Assembly (NCBI RefSeq): GCF_000186225.1
Contig: NC_014933.1
Span: 1,426,001-1,490,000 of the forward strand
Length of the DNA: 64,000 nt
Direction of reading: 5' to 3'
Source of the DNA: Bacteroides helcogenes P 36-108
GTDB taxonomy: Bacteria > Bacteroidota > Bacteroidia > Bacteroidales > Bacteroidaceae
In this document: in pieces, positions 17,466 through 25,449 of the stretch
Numbering within the stretch: the stretch's first letter is position 1
Layout of the letters: the number at the start of each line of letters is the position of its first letter
Program-made: the position numbers and the translations under genes
Notes under the pieces: generated by a model
Told to the model about the DNA's origin: nothing
The model's database searches: none
What the model saw: the letters and a program-made list of their open reading frames with translations, nothing else

Positions 17466-18593
17466 TCAGTTTTTGCTTCCTTGTCCTTGACTGTTCTTAC
17501 CCTTCAGCCTGTTTATCTGTATGACTATCGTTCCTTTTATCAGGTTCACCGGATACCAGAAAGCTTCGACCGGGGCAAATTGGCGAAGTTCGTTGCAGCG
17601 CCGGGCGGCACGGCAGAAGGTGTGCCATTTTCCTGCCCAATAACCTTTGGGACGTGGTTTGATACGTGCGTCGTGCTGTCCGAAGTTGCCGGTGGCAAGG
17701 ATGTCTTCCAGCAGCTTTTCACCCGGTTGTTTGATGTCTTCCAGGGGGAAAGGCAGGAGACCGGCGGGCAATCCGAGGCGGGTGACGGCAATATATCCGA
17801 AGGATTGCGCGGCACGCAGCAGTCCGAGGTCTTGCAACTGGCGGAGCAGGATGGAGGCGTCTATTTCCTTGTGTCTCTTGGCGAGCAGGCAAGTCCAGTC
17901 GCACACCTGCCGCAGTCCGATGCCGCTGTTCAAGAAATGGATGAAGGCATGCAGGAAGATGTAGAGTGCATTGAACGTGGCGGGCGGCAGTGGCATGTCG
18001 TAGCCGCTTTCCGTTCCGTCGGGATACCATTCGTGGATTATTTTCCGGAGGCGGCGGTCGGCAAGCGGATTGTTCAGATGGAGGATGATGCGGTGGTTCT
18101 CGATGTGTACGCCTTTCAGGTTATAGCTGGCATGCTTTTCAGAGGCCTCTCCTTCTACGGTGGCTCCCTGTTCCAGCAGAATACGGTTGGCGGTGAGTTG
18201 CCCTTCTTTCCCTATATAGATGTCGATGTCTCCGCATTGCCGGTGCATCGGATTTCGATAGTTCGTGCCGATACCTTGACCTTTCAGTAAGACAGGATGC
18301 AGTCCGGCATTACTGTAAAGGGTATTCAGTTCGGGCAGGAGGCGGTTGAGGCGTTCGTTTGCCTGTTCTATTTGGGCTGTTCTTGCCGCCCATTGCAGGT
18401 ATAGCGGGCGTGGCGGGCGCAGTTCATCGGGCAGCAGACTGACTCCGTCGAAAGCAATGGCAAGCAGAGCTTGTGCTTGTGCCATGCGGTAGAGTGTCTG
18501 CCAGTCGTTTGCGGATAGTGGCCGGAAAAGGGCTTCGTCAGGGAGAGTTCCCCAGAGGCCGGAACGTACTAATGAAAAGAATGCGTGCTGCAT
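17466..18593 (-). CDS. NTP_transf_5-type nucleotidyltransferase family protein
   Basis: This 375-residue cytoplasmic protein resembles the uncharacterised nucleotidyltransferase family PF14907. The visible motif is GDIDIYIG near residue 130, the GDxD metal-binding pattern of the polymerase-beta fold, preceded by PVLLKGQGIG. Family members recur in lasso-peptide and other peptide-modification clusters, where tailoring by nucleotidyl transfer has been suggested. Here it lies 4 bp after the PqqD-like gene and 13 bp before the ABC exporter, so it belongs to the same transcript. The substrate is unknown; an antitoxin-like or sugar role cannot be excluded. Confidence 0.8.
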   Translation of the reverse strand: MQHAFFSLVRSGLWGTLPDEALFRPLSANDWQTLYRMAQAQALLAIAFDGVSLLPDELRPPRPLYLQWAARTAQIEQANERLNRLLPELNTLYSNAGLHPVLLKGQGIGTNYRNPMHRQCGDIDIYIGKEGQLTANRILLEQGATVEGEASEKHASYNLKGVHIENHRIILHLNNPLADRRLRKIIHEWYPDGTESGYDMPLPPATFNALYIFLHAFIHFLNSGIGLRQVCDWTCLLAKRHKEIDASILLRQLQDLGLLRAAQSFGYIAVTRLGLPAGLLPFPLEDIKQPGEKLLEDILATGNFGQHDARIKPRPKGYWAGKWHTFCRAARRCNELRQFAPVEAFWYPVNLIKGTIVIQINRLKGKNSQGQGSKN

Positions 18594-18597
18594 GGTC

Positions 18598-18864
18598 TTA
18601 TTGTATTACTCCGGCTTCTTTCAGTCCTGCGATGAAACTTTCGGCATCCTGTTGCGCCTGCTTCTGGGAAACGTCGTAATGTTCCGTCAATAGCTGCACT
18701 ATCTTTTCCGTGTCGAATTCCCGGTTTCCTACGTTGTCCCATAGCATGGCGGCGGTGGGGTTCAGGTTGAGGATATGGTTGAAGTCCACGTTTGAGGAGC
18801 CGTCTTGCATCACGATGCATTCGTCGCCTATCTTGTGTAGAAAAAGTCCTTCTTTGATTTTCAT
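18598..18864 (-). CDS. PqqD family protein (putative peptide-binding RRE)
   Basis: This 88-residue protein starts MKIKEGLFLHKIGDE. The pattern of an N-terminal beta hairpin (about 1-28), a NPTAAMLWDNV helix (35-45) and a C-terminal winged-helix-like part (52-86) ending LKEAGVI is typical of PqqD. In characterised systems this fold is the RiPP recognition element that binds a precursor leader. A longer in-frame reading from 18969 runs into the preceding gene and is not used. It lies 26 bp after the S24/S26 peptidase gene. No PqqA, PqqE or radical-SAM gene is present, so it is not for PQQ. Confidence 0.85.
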   Translation of the reverse strand: MKIKEGLFLHKIGDECIVMQDGSSNVDFNHILNLNPTAAMLWDNVGNREFDTEKIVQLLTEHYDVSQKQAQQDAESFIAGLKEAGVIQ

Positions 18865-18890
18865 TGTTCTGTTGCTTTTATGATTAGTTA

Positions 18891-19331
18891 TTAGATTCTT
18901 CTGAATATTGCCAGCAGCCAGCGGCGCAGGGGGGTGAGCTTTATCCACCAGCGGGAGTAGCGCTTCCACACCTTGCCGTCGGCGGGGTAGTGCTTTCCTT
19001 TCCGCACGGCTTCCGTCATCAGTCCCATTACGTTGTCGATGGAGACTTCTTCTGTCTGCGTCAGGTTGCCGTCGCCTTGCAGGGTCAGCAGGTCGCCGTT
19101 GCGACGGATGATGCGGTGGAACACGATGCGTCCTGTGGTGTCTCGTGCCAGTATGGAGACGCCCGGTTGCAGGTCGTCGGGGGTGAAGCCGCCTAAGGTT
19201 ATCCGGTCGCGGCGGTCCACGAGAAACGGGTTCATGCTGTTTCCCCGCACGGTGATGGTTGCCGTATGTCCTTCGGCTATGAGGCGCGCCACTTCGGGAA
19301 GCAATATTTCGTTGGGGATGATTTTCTTCAT
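18891..19331 (-). CDS. S24/S26 signal-peptidase-like protein
   Basis: This 146-residue protein carries the serine-peptidase box GNSMNPFL with the likely nucleophile S32. A second box, RIVFHRII, has H72 where bacterial leader peptidases have lysine, resembling the SipW/ER-type Ser-His arrangement. There is no N-terminal membrane anchor; the C-terminus is basic and tryptophan-rich (RRWWIKL near residues 129-135 and RRWLLAIFRRI at the end) and may sit on the membrane. In this operon it could process a precursor peptide before or during export. It could instead be a LexA-like self-cleaving protein, but there is no DNA-binding domain. Confidence 0.8.
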   Translation of the reverse strand: MKKIIPNEILLPEVARLIAEGHTATITVRGNSMNPFLVDRRDRITLGGFTPDDLQPGVSILARDTTGRIVFHRIIRRNGDLLTLQGDGNLTQTEEVSIDNVMGLMTEAVRKGKHYPADGKVWKRYSRWWIKLTPLRRWLLAIFRRI

Positions 19332-19358
19332 TTCATTTGGTATCGGTTGCTTTCTATG

Positions 19359-20309
19359 TCACTTGTCATTCCCGGTCACTGCCTGCCCGCCTGCGGTGAC
19401 AGTGTTCCGGCAGAGTTCTGCGGCTTCCCGGTTGGGCAGGCATTTCAGGCGGAATACGGGAGTGAGCGAGGCAAGGTCGGTGACGGTGGAAATAATCTCA
19501 CGATATATCTCTTTGTCTTGTTTCAGGCAGGAGCAGGAAGGCAGCAGGTCGGCAAAGGCAGGTACGGTGCTTTCCCTTTTTATTTCGTTTTGCGGTGCTT
19601 GCTCCAGCCTTACGAATGCGCCTGCCGGGGCGGACTCTTGCAGGTAGCAAGGCGTTTTGCCACTCCATGGCGAACCATAGACAGTGACTTCTCCGGTAGA
19701 GGTATCTGCGTGTACTATCGGGTTGTCGTCATTCAACAGATGGCAGCCCGGAATGTGCTTCAGCCAAAGCGAGGTATGGGTACTTTTGCCCGTGCCGCTT
19801 TTTCCTAAGAAAAGGTAGCCTTTGCCGCCGGAGACGATGACTGAGGCATGCATCAGCAGTGTGTGGAGGCGGGCGGCGTTGAAGGCGTAGAGCATCATCA
19901 GGAAGTTGTTCAGCACGAAGCTGCTTGCGCTGCCCGGCATCGCGTCCTCTGTTTGGCAATCGGGCAGATGAACAGTGCATTGTCTGAAGCCGTGGCTGCA
20001 TTCCATGCAATAGGCTTTTCCGCTGCTTCGCGGGGTGATGAATATAAGGTGGGCTTCGCCGGGCAGGGGGCGGATTGTGCAGTCGGCATCTTCCCAGTCG
20101 AAGCAGATGTCACCCTCCGTTTGCGGTGCTTCTTCTTCCGTCTTCATTTGCCTGTCGTCTATGGTGACGTTGAAGATGATTTCTTGGTTCGGGTTTGCCG
20201 GCACGGTGAAGGGAGCCAATGCGGGAATTGCCTCGGATAGCTTGATCGCAACATCCTTTTGAATGCGAAAGGTGTGGGGGCCTACCTGGTAATCTATCGG
20301 TTGTATCAT
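19359..20309 (-). CDS. HPr kinase/phosphorylase-like protein
   Basis: This 316-residue protein has the HprK-type P-loop GKSGTGKS (169-176) preceded by the HASVIVSGGKGYLFLG strand and followed by the acidic LLNDDNP turn (192-197). Instead of the HprK N-terminal domain it has a beta-rich region (1-130) of unknown role. Proteins of this kind next to peptide-export genes include the kinases that phosphorylate lasso peptides; true carbon-catabolite HPr kinase is unlikely because no HPr or PTS gene is near. It is the first gene of the operon, with a -7 element 50 bp upstream. The substrate is not known. Confidence 0.82.
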   Translation of the reverse strand: MIQPIDYQVGPHTFRIQKDVAIKLSEAIPALAPFTVPANPNQEIIFNVTIDDRQMKTEEEAPQTEGDICFDWEDADCTIRPLPGEAHLIFITPRSSGKAYCMECSHGFRQCTVHLPDCQTEDAMPGSASSFVLNNFLMMLYAFNAARLHTLLMHASVIVSGGKGYLFLGKSGTGKSTHTSLWLKHIPGCHLLNDDNPIVHADTSTGEVTVYGSPWSGKTPCYLQESAPAGAFVRLEQAPQNEIKRESTVPAFADLLPSCSCLKQDKEIYREIISTVTDLASLTPVFRLKCLPNREAAELCRNTVTAGGQAVTGNDK

Positions 20310-20358
20310 ATATTTTGATGTTGTCTGCCTCCTTAGAGGTTTTGGTGCAACGATAGGA

Positions 20359-20366
20359 CAAAGATA
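20359..20366 (-). promoter_or_regulatory. Bacteroides -7 element for the kinase/peptidase/PqqD operon
   Basis: The minus strand reads TATCTTTG, matching TAnnTTTG, 50 bp upstream of the HPr-kinase-like start. The five downstream genes have gaps of 4-27 bp and no other promoter was seen between them. Confidence 0.55.
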
Positions 20367-20456
20367 CTAAAAGTTCGGGTGAATGAAGCTGTTTCGGGGA
20401 AACTTCTCTGATACCGGGCGATATTATAGGCTATGAAATGCAAAAGTATGACTGCA

Positions 20457-20542
20457 TTGTATTTTACAGAATACAATTTTGTGTTGTTTTTGTATTTTAG
20501 AGAATACAATTCTTCGATATTTTTGTATTTTAGAGAATACAA
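20457..20542 (+). promoter_or_regulatory. Three palindromes at exact 33-bp period: operator array
   Basis: Three near-identical 20-bp palindromes, TTGTATT-N6-AATACAA, start at 20457, 20490 and 20523, each 33 bp apart and separated by unlike 13-bp spacers. Copy 1 differs from copies 2 and 3 at one base of the N6 core (ACAG versus AGAG). The third copy lies exactly between the -33 TTTG (20522-20525) and the -7 TACCTTTG (20546-20553) of the ATPase promoter. A dimeric repressor bound there would block RNA polymerase, and 33 bp (about three turns) would place all three dimers on one face. Confidence 0.75.
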
Positions 20543-20553
20543 TATTACCTTTG
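20522..20553 (+). promoter_or_regulatory. Core promoter of the AAA ATPase gene (-33/-7)
   Basis: TTTG at 20522-20525 and TACCTTTG at 20546-20553 are separated by 20 bp, the standard Bacteroides spacing. The start codon follows 25 bp after the -7 box, so the 5' leader is short. Confidence 0.75.
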
Positions 20554-20578
20554 CATACAAATCAACAAGCGAAAGATT

Positions 20579-21775
20579 ATGAGACAATTATTTGAAACTT
20601 TCTATCAGCTCATAGAACGGACTTCCACCGATTTTATACGCTATTTGTACTATGAAATCCATTGGGAGAGTCGGCTCGTAGGTATTACCGGTGCGCGGGG
20701 CACGGGCAAGACAACGCTTATGCTGCAATATATCAAAGAACACTATACGCCCGCCGATGGTGAAGCGCTCTATGTGTCTTTGGATAATATCTGGTTCGCC
20801 ACTCACTCTTTACTTGATTTGGCAGACCATTTCTACAAGATGGGGGGGAAAGTATTGTTTCTGGATGAAGTACACAAATATGCCACTTGGTCTATTGAAA
20901 TCAAAAATATCTATGACAGCTATCCGGATATGAAAGTGGTCTTTACGGGTTCTTCCATGCTGGAGATACACAAGGGAGAGGCTGATTTATCCAGACGTGC
21001 CGCTTTGTTCCATTTGTCCGGGTTGTCTTTTCGGGAATTTCTGGAGTTGGAATACCGGTATAAGGCAGAGCCGTTGTCGCTGACTGATGTGCTGACACGG
21101 CATGTGGAAATAGGCATGAGCATAGGGAAGACCCTGAAACCTCTCGTTGCTTTTAAGGATTATCTTTCATTCGGATATTTCCCTTTCTACCGGGAAGACC
21201 GTCCCCTCTATTACGAAAAGCTGCTTGCCACGCTCAATACGATTCTGGATGTTGACTTACCCGCCACAGAAAGGATAGATTACTACTCCATAGGCAGAAT
21301 AAAGAAACTGTTTGCCATCTTGTCACAGCTTGTGCCCTGCATCCCCAATGTCTCGGCTTTGAGCAAGGAGTTGGGAGTGACTCGTATCAGCCTGCTGAAT
21401 TACTTGTTCTATCTGCAAAAGGCACAGGCGTTATTGTTGCTTGACAAGGAAGCTTTCGGAATAAAGCAACTTGCCAAACCGGAGAAGATATATTTGGGCA
21501 ATACGAACTATGCTTACGCGCTGGGCGGAGACCGGACAGACATAGGCAATGTTCGCGAAACCTTTTTCTTCAACCAAATGCGGATAAAGCATACGGTCAC
21601 TTATTCTTCAAAAGTGGATTTCCTGGTGGACGGGGAGTATAGCTTTGAGATTGGCGGGAAAAACAAGACGCAGCAACAATTGGCGGGTGTGGAAAATGGC
21701 TATCTGGCTTTGGATAATATCGAAACCGGCTTCCGTAATGAGATTCCTCTCTGGCTGTTCGGACTGACGTATTGA
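20579..21775 (+). CDS. AAA ATPase with DUF4143 C-terminal domain
   Basis: This 398-residue protein belongs to the AAA_14/DUF4143 group, which is very common in Bacteroides and has no settled function. The P-loop is GARGTGKT (38-45) and Walker B is VLFLDEVHK (92-100), followed by a sensor-like VVFTGSS. A winged-helix-like segment lies around LSKELGVTRISLLNYL (about residues 260-275), and the C-terminal part has DF(L)V-x-FEIGGK, which resembles a PD-(D/E)xK core without proving nuclease activity. The gene is monocistronic, between an operator array and a terminator. The wing suggests it could bind its own palindromes; that is inference. Confidence 0.85.
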   Translation: MRQLFETFYQLIERTSTDFIRYLYYEIHWESRLVGITGARGTGKTTLMLQYIKEHYTPADGEALYVSLDNIWFATHSLLDLADHFYKMGGKVLFLDEVHKYATWSIEIKNIYDSYPDMKVVFTGSSMLEIHKGEADLSRRAALFHLSGLSFREFLELEYRYKAEPLSLTDVLTRHVEIGMSIGKTLKPLVAFKDYLSFGYFPFYREDRPLYYEKLLATLNTILDVDLPATERIDYYSIGRIKKLFAILSQLVPCIPNVSALSKELGVTRISLLNYLFYLQKAQALLLLDKEAFGIKQLAKPEKIYLGNTNYAYALGGDRTDIGNVRETFFFNQMRIKHTVTYSSKVDFLVDGEYSFEIGGKNKTQQQLAGVENGYLALDNIETGFRNEIPLWLFGLTY

Positions 21776-21847
21776 CGGAGTAGTCCGTCGAGGCTGAGAC
21801 GGATAGCCGAAGCTAACGGTTTTGACAATGCTGTCCTCTCCAAAAAG

Positions 21848-21890
21848 AAAAGACCGTCCCGAATCTTTAAAGAAAGCGGAACGGTCTTTT
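21848..21890. terminator. Bidirectional terminator
   Basis: Arms AAAAGACCGT and ACGGTCTTTT surround a loop of about 23 bases, with A and T ends suited to both strands. It lies between the convergent ATPase gene and the fimbrillin-like gene. Confidence 0.75.
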
Positions 21891-21927
21891 GTTAGTTTGA
21901 AACTTCAGATATATGAATTTTCAATTA

Positions 21928-24900
21928 TTACTTAATGATAAATTTATCACTCTCCGCTACTACTGCCTTGCCGTTTACGGTAATGTTTGTTGTGCCGTAT
22001 TCGATAGCCGGGCTGTAAGATGAGGTGAATGTACTACTTGTAGTGTCATAGGTCAAGGTTACTCCCAGGTCTTTGGCGGCATTTGCACATACGTGCATTG
22101 CGGGGAATGAACTTGCGTATGTACCCGTTACCTCTGCTGTAACTTTTGTCATAGCTACTTTGGTGTAGTATTGGTAGGCTGTACTCTTATAGTTTCCTAT
22201 AGTGAGAGCAGCAAAGGTTGCTTGGTTGCCTTCTGACCATGTTGTGAAATGGTGATTCTCTTTATGTGTATGCTCAAGGGTGGCATTAAGCGTAAACTTA
22301 GAATTTGTGATTGTATAGTCACCCCCGCGCAAGAAAGCAGCTTGGTGATTGCCTGAAAATTCACAATTCGTAATTGTTACTTTTGCCGGAACATTATTCA
22401 TAAATCCTGTTTCTGTACCGATGAATTTAGAGTCGCTCAAGGTGATTATAGCATTTTGTCCGTAAGTCAATCCGCTGCCATTGATACTGGCATTCGTTGA
22501 TATAGGGAAAAATTCCGCATGTATCTCTGATTTATTGATGACATTCAGCTTGACATTGGGACCCTGTGCCCACAAAGCGTAATTAGCACCTGACATGTAT
22601 ATCTTGTCAAGAGTCAAATCACCGTTTTCCTGGGCATATAACATTCCATCGCTACCACTTGCCTGTATTATGTTACCATTGCTGAATGTAGCTTTACCCT
22701 TAATATTGTTATTTGACTGATTTGTCAGTGTCAACGTCTTGGCATTCAAATTCATGTCAACTGTTTGCCCGTTTGCAATATTGATGTTGCCTATTGAGCA
22801 GTCGGCAGTCATATTTACTTTTACATTGGCGCCTGTTGCCAAGTAATTCAGCACAGCCGGGTCGGTGAACACACCGCCTTTGGCGAACGCTTTGCAATTC
22901 TGGCTATATACCTTTCCGTTCAGATTGCCGGCTGTCACACTCATGGAAATACCTGTGACGTTAGTGTCTTGCAAGTCTTTCTCATAAAGGGCATAAACAC
23001 CTGTCAATGTACCACCTTTGATAGTGGCGTTGAGTTCCAAGTTGGTGGTATGTTGCGATACGGAAACGGCTGCGCCTACTATTGTTTTTCCGTTGCCATT
23101 CTTACCTTCACTGAAAGTGGTTGCTGTGCTCTCTATAGCACCGTTGCTTACAGTTAGCTTTCCTGCACGCATTTCGATACCGGAGTCGTATCCTTTGATG
23201 GTTCCGCCGTTGATGTTCAATATTCCAAATTGCGGATGATAGATACCGGTGGCTTCCAATTTGGTATCTGTTGCTGTGTTGGCAGAGGTGATAGTTCCGC
23301 CATTGATTGTAATCTCTGTATTGTGGCGTGTGCCGTTACCGCTGATACCGGCTTGGTAGCCTTTCAGCGTACCGCCGTTTACTATCAGTGTAGCAACGCC
23401 TGTATCTGCTTTCTCTATCGCATCTGTCATCTTCACGGCTGCATAGACGGTGGTGTTGCCATTGGCGTCGATGCTTCCGTTGCCTGTGGCGTCGTTGATG
23501 GTGAGCGTGGCCTTGCGGTTTACGATGATTAAGGCATCCTTGCTGACATAATCTGTCTCCGGGATTGTCAATTCGCCGCTTACAGGCTTGATGCTGTGTC
23601 CGTTCAAGTCGAGCACTACATCTTTCTTGATAACGATTGGCTTAGCCAGCGTCACGTCTGCGCTGAGCACGTATGTACCGCCATTCTTCGCAGCCATCAT
23701 CAGGTCGTATTCGGCAGCGCTTATTACGGTAAAGCCCGTAGGGCTTGCGGGGATAGTAGCACCTTCTTCTTTAATGAGGAAAGGGGTATCGGTGAAATTG
23801 GTAGCTCTTTCTATGGCTGTAATCGTTCCGCCATTTTGCACTCTTACATTACCGCCTGCAACAATCAGTTTGCTTACCGTTACCTTATTCTTCACTACCA
23901 ACGTATTGTTGGCTGTCTTGGCAGTGATGGTTCCGTAGGTGGTTCCTGCTGTTCCCGTTGCATCCAGTGCTACGGTGCTGCTGGGCATGGTAATCTTTAA
24001 GACAGGGGCAGTTGTTCCATCCGTTACCTGCGGAATAGCTACCGTCACTGTGTTTTTGGAAACTTCAGCCGAAGTAGCTGTTTCTGCGTTGCTGTCAGTA
24101 GCATCGGATATGACTAACGGTGCATTATCGCTTGTGGTAGGCACTGCCTCCAGAGATAGCCCGACATTGGATTTTTCGGTGACAGGAAGGGCGATGGTGC
24201 TGATGCCGCCGCTGGCGCTTGTATCAATCGTACTTGCCACTTTTACTTCGGTAGTAGTCTCCGTGGTCGGTGCGGTTGGTACAGCGGCACTGATTGCACT
24301 TTTAATTCCTTCATTGTTGCTTACCTCTGCGCCAATCGTTACAAATCCGAAAGCGGAAGTCAGCATGCCTGCGCGGGTCACTGTGATGTTGCTCCATTCT
24401 TTGGCAGCGGACAATGCTTTGTTGCTGTTATCGAATAATTGTGCGGACAACGTGGAGTAGCTTCCTGCGGGGATGGGGATGTAGAAATCGGTAGTTGCGG
24501 TAGTGGCTGTGCTAAAGTTCAGATTGACTGTAATTGTCTTGCCGGTATCGGTATTGGTGTCAGTAGATGATATAACCAAAACAGGAGCATCTTTACTCAA
24601 GTCTGCCGTGGCAGTACCTGCGATATTCTTGTCTGCCGTAATCACGAATTTCTTGGCTTCAGCCGCAATTCCCTTGCTGACACTCAGTTTCAGCAATCCT
24701 GCCAGATGCTTGAAGGAGATGTTGCTGCTGATGTCTGAGGCGGGCGCATACATCGGCCCGTTGCTTGCCGTAGTGTAGTCTATGGTTGCCGGAAGTTTCA
24801 TAGTCACCGTGCTGTTATCCAGCTTCATGCCATCTTGGTAGGGATATACGGCGTAAGAGGTAGTGACATTTGCGTCCAGCGTGCCGCTGAATGTGGCGGT

Positions 24901-25197
24901 AGTGCTTTGACCGTCGGCAGTGGTTGCGGTGAACTGTGCTGCCGTCGTTGTGGTATTTTGTGAGGTATTTTGTGTGGTAGTGTAGAACAGTCCGAAGGCG
25001 TCATCCTTGTTCCAGACTACTTCATTTTTATCGTTCACCGAGGTACGTGTGTCGGCTCCTTCAAAAGAGGCTACGATAGTAGTGTTACCTTTCACTGCGG
25101 CTTGGTCCGCAAATTCGTCCTGGCTGCAACCTGCTGCCGCCAGTGCAACCGCTGCCATGCAGACAGTTGCCTTTAAAGAACTTTGTAGTTTCAACAT
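21928..25197 (-). CDS. Fimbrillin-like lipoprotein with beta-helix repeats
   Basis: This 1089-residue surface lipoprotein has a signal peptide and lipobox ending AAAGC. The first part (about 30-290) matches the fimbrillin-like family of Bacteroidales, with TRTSVNDKNEVVWNKDDAFG and a long Thr/Ala-rich beta domain. From about 500 to 1000 there are many short repeats of the type GGTIKGYDSGIEM and NGGTLKGYQAGISG, typical of a right-handed parallel beta helix. Such proteins are exposed on the cell surface as fimbrial subunits or adhesins; the exact role is unknown. It lies 12 bp downstream of the small protein gene at 25210-25422 and shares its long leader. Confidence 0.85.
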   Translation of the reverse strand: MLKLQSSLKATVCMAAVALAAAGCSQDEFADQAAVKGNTTIVASFEGADTRTSVNDKNEVVWNKDDAFGLFYTTTQNTSQNTTTTAAQFTATTADGQSTTATFSGTLDANVTTSYAVYPYQDGMKLDNSTVTMKLPATIDYTTASNGPMYAPASDISSNISFKHLAGLLKLSVSKGIAAEAKKFVITADKNIAGTATADLSKDAPVLVISSTDTNTDTGKTITVNLNFSTATTATTDFYIPIPAGSYSTLSAQLFDNSNKALSAAKEWSNITVTRAGMLTSAFGFVTIGAEVSNNEGIKSAISAAVPTAPTTETTTEVKVASTIDTSASGGISTIALPVTEKSNVGLSLEAVPTTSDNAPLVISDATDSNAETATSAEVSKNTVTVAIPQVTDGTTAPVLKITMPSSTVALDATGTAGTTYGTITAKTANNTLVVKNKVTVSKLIVAGGNVRVQNGGTITAIERATNFTDTPFLIKEEGATIPASPTGFTVISAAEYDLMMAAKNGGTYVLSADVTLAKPIVIKKDVVLDLNGHSIKPVSGELTIPETDYVSKDALIIVNRKATLTINDATGNGSIDANGNTTVYAAVKMTDAIEKADTGVATLIVNGGTLKGYQAGISGNGTRHNTEITINGGTITSANTATDTKLEATGIYHPQFGILNINGGTIKGYDSGIEMRAGKLTVSNGAIESTATTFSEGKNGNGKTIVGAAVSVSQHTTNLELNATIKGGTLTGVYALYEKDLQDTNVTGISMSVTAGNLNGKVYSQNCKAFAKGGVFTDPAVLNYLATGANVKVNMTADCSIGNINIANGQTVDMNLNAKTLTLTNQSNNNIKGKATFSNGNIIQASGSDGMLYAQENGDLTLDKIYMSGANYALWAQGPNVKLNVINKSEIHAEFFPISTNASINGSGLTYGQNAIITLSDSKFIGTETGFMNNVPAKVTITNCEFSGNHQAAFLRGGDYTITNSKFTLNATLEHTHKENHHFTTWSEGNQATFAALTIGNYKSTAYQYYTKVAMTKVTAEVTGTYASSFPAMHVCANAAKDLGVTLTYDTTSSTFTSSYSPAIEYGTTNITVNGKAVVAESDKFIIK

Positions 25198-25209
25198 AAT
25201 TCTTCCTCC

Positions 25210-25422
25210 TTAATTTTCTACGGTTAAAATGTCGTTGATCATGTCTTCCAAGTCACTGCCGGATGCGGAGTTGTAGCTGCGGCTTCTTGTGGTGCTCATA
25301 GTACTGGGAGTGTAGCTTTCGGTTGAACCGCTGGCTGCAATAACGCCCTCATTTTCGATTCTGATTACTTCGATAGACGGAGCGATATAGGCTTCTCTAC
25401 CGTTTTGCATGTTTTGTCTCAT
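25210..25422 (-). CDS. Small precursor-like protein with EGVIAASG motif
   Basis: This is a 70-residue protein from the ATG at 25422 (an in-frame TTG at 25428 adds two residues). The first part contains YIAPSIEVIRIENEGVIAASG, a pattern (Y-x-x-P-x-x-E-V plus a Gly/Ala/Ser block) that I recognise from many small Bacteroidales proteins of unknown function. After the motif the sequence is Ser/Thr/Tyr-rich (TESYTPSTMSTTRSRSYNSAS) and ends acidic. There is no signal peptide. The leader-like front and variable Ser/Thr-rich tail look like a peptide precursor, and a kinase/PqqD/peptidase/exporter operon starts 5 kb away; this link is inference. It could equally be a regulator or chaperone of the fimbrillin-like protein that follows. 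Confidence 0.7.
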   Translation of the reverse strand: MRQNMQNGREAYIAPSIEVIRIENEGVIAASGSTESYTPSTMSTTRSRSYNSASGSDLEDMINDILTVEN

Positions 25423-25449
25423 ACACAAACTAATTTAAAGTTATACTAT

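Noticed and set aside
17340-18290. 316-codon plus-strand frame across the ABC exporter start and the nucleotidyltransferase gene
   Set aside because: It is antisense to two genes with clear family motifs and has no promoter or family similarity that I can see.
18598-18864. PQQ biosynthesis from the PqqD-like gene
   Set aside because: No pqqA, pqqB, pqqC or pqqE homologue is present, and PqqD-like folds are general peptide-recognition domains.
15716-20309. Calling the cassette a lasso-peptide gene cluster
   Set aside because: There is no asparagine-synthetase-like cyclase, no transglutaminase-like leader protease and no adjacent lasso precursor. Only accessory-type genes are shared.
20333-20587. 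84-codon minus frame with repeated YSLKYKN-type units
   Set aside because: The peptide repeats are only the translation of the three 33-bp-spaced palindromes of the ATPase promoter.
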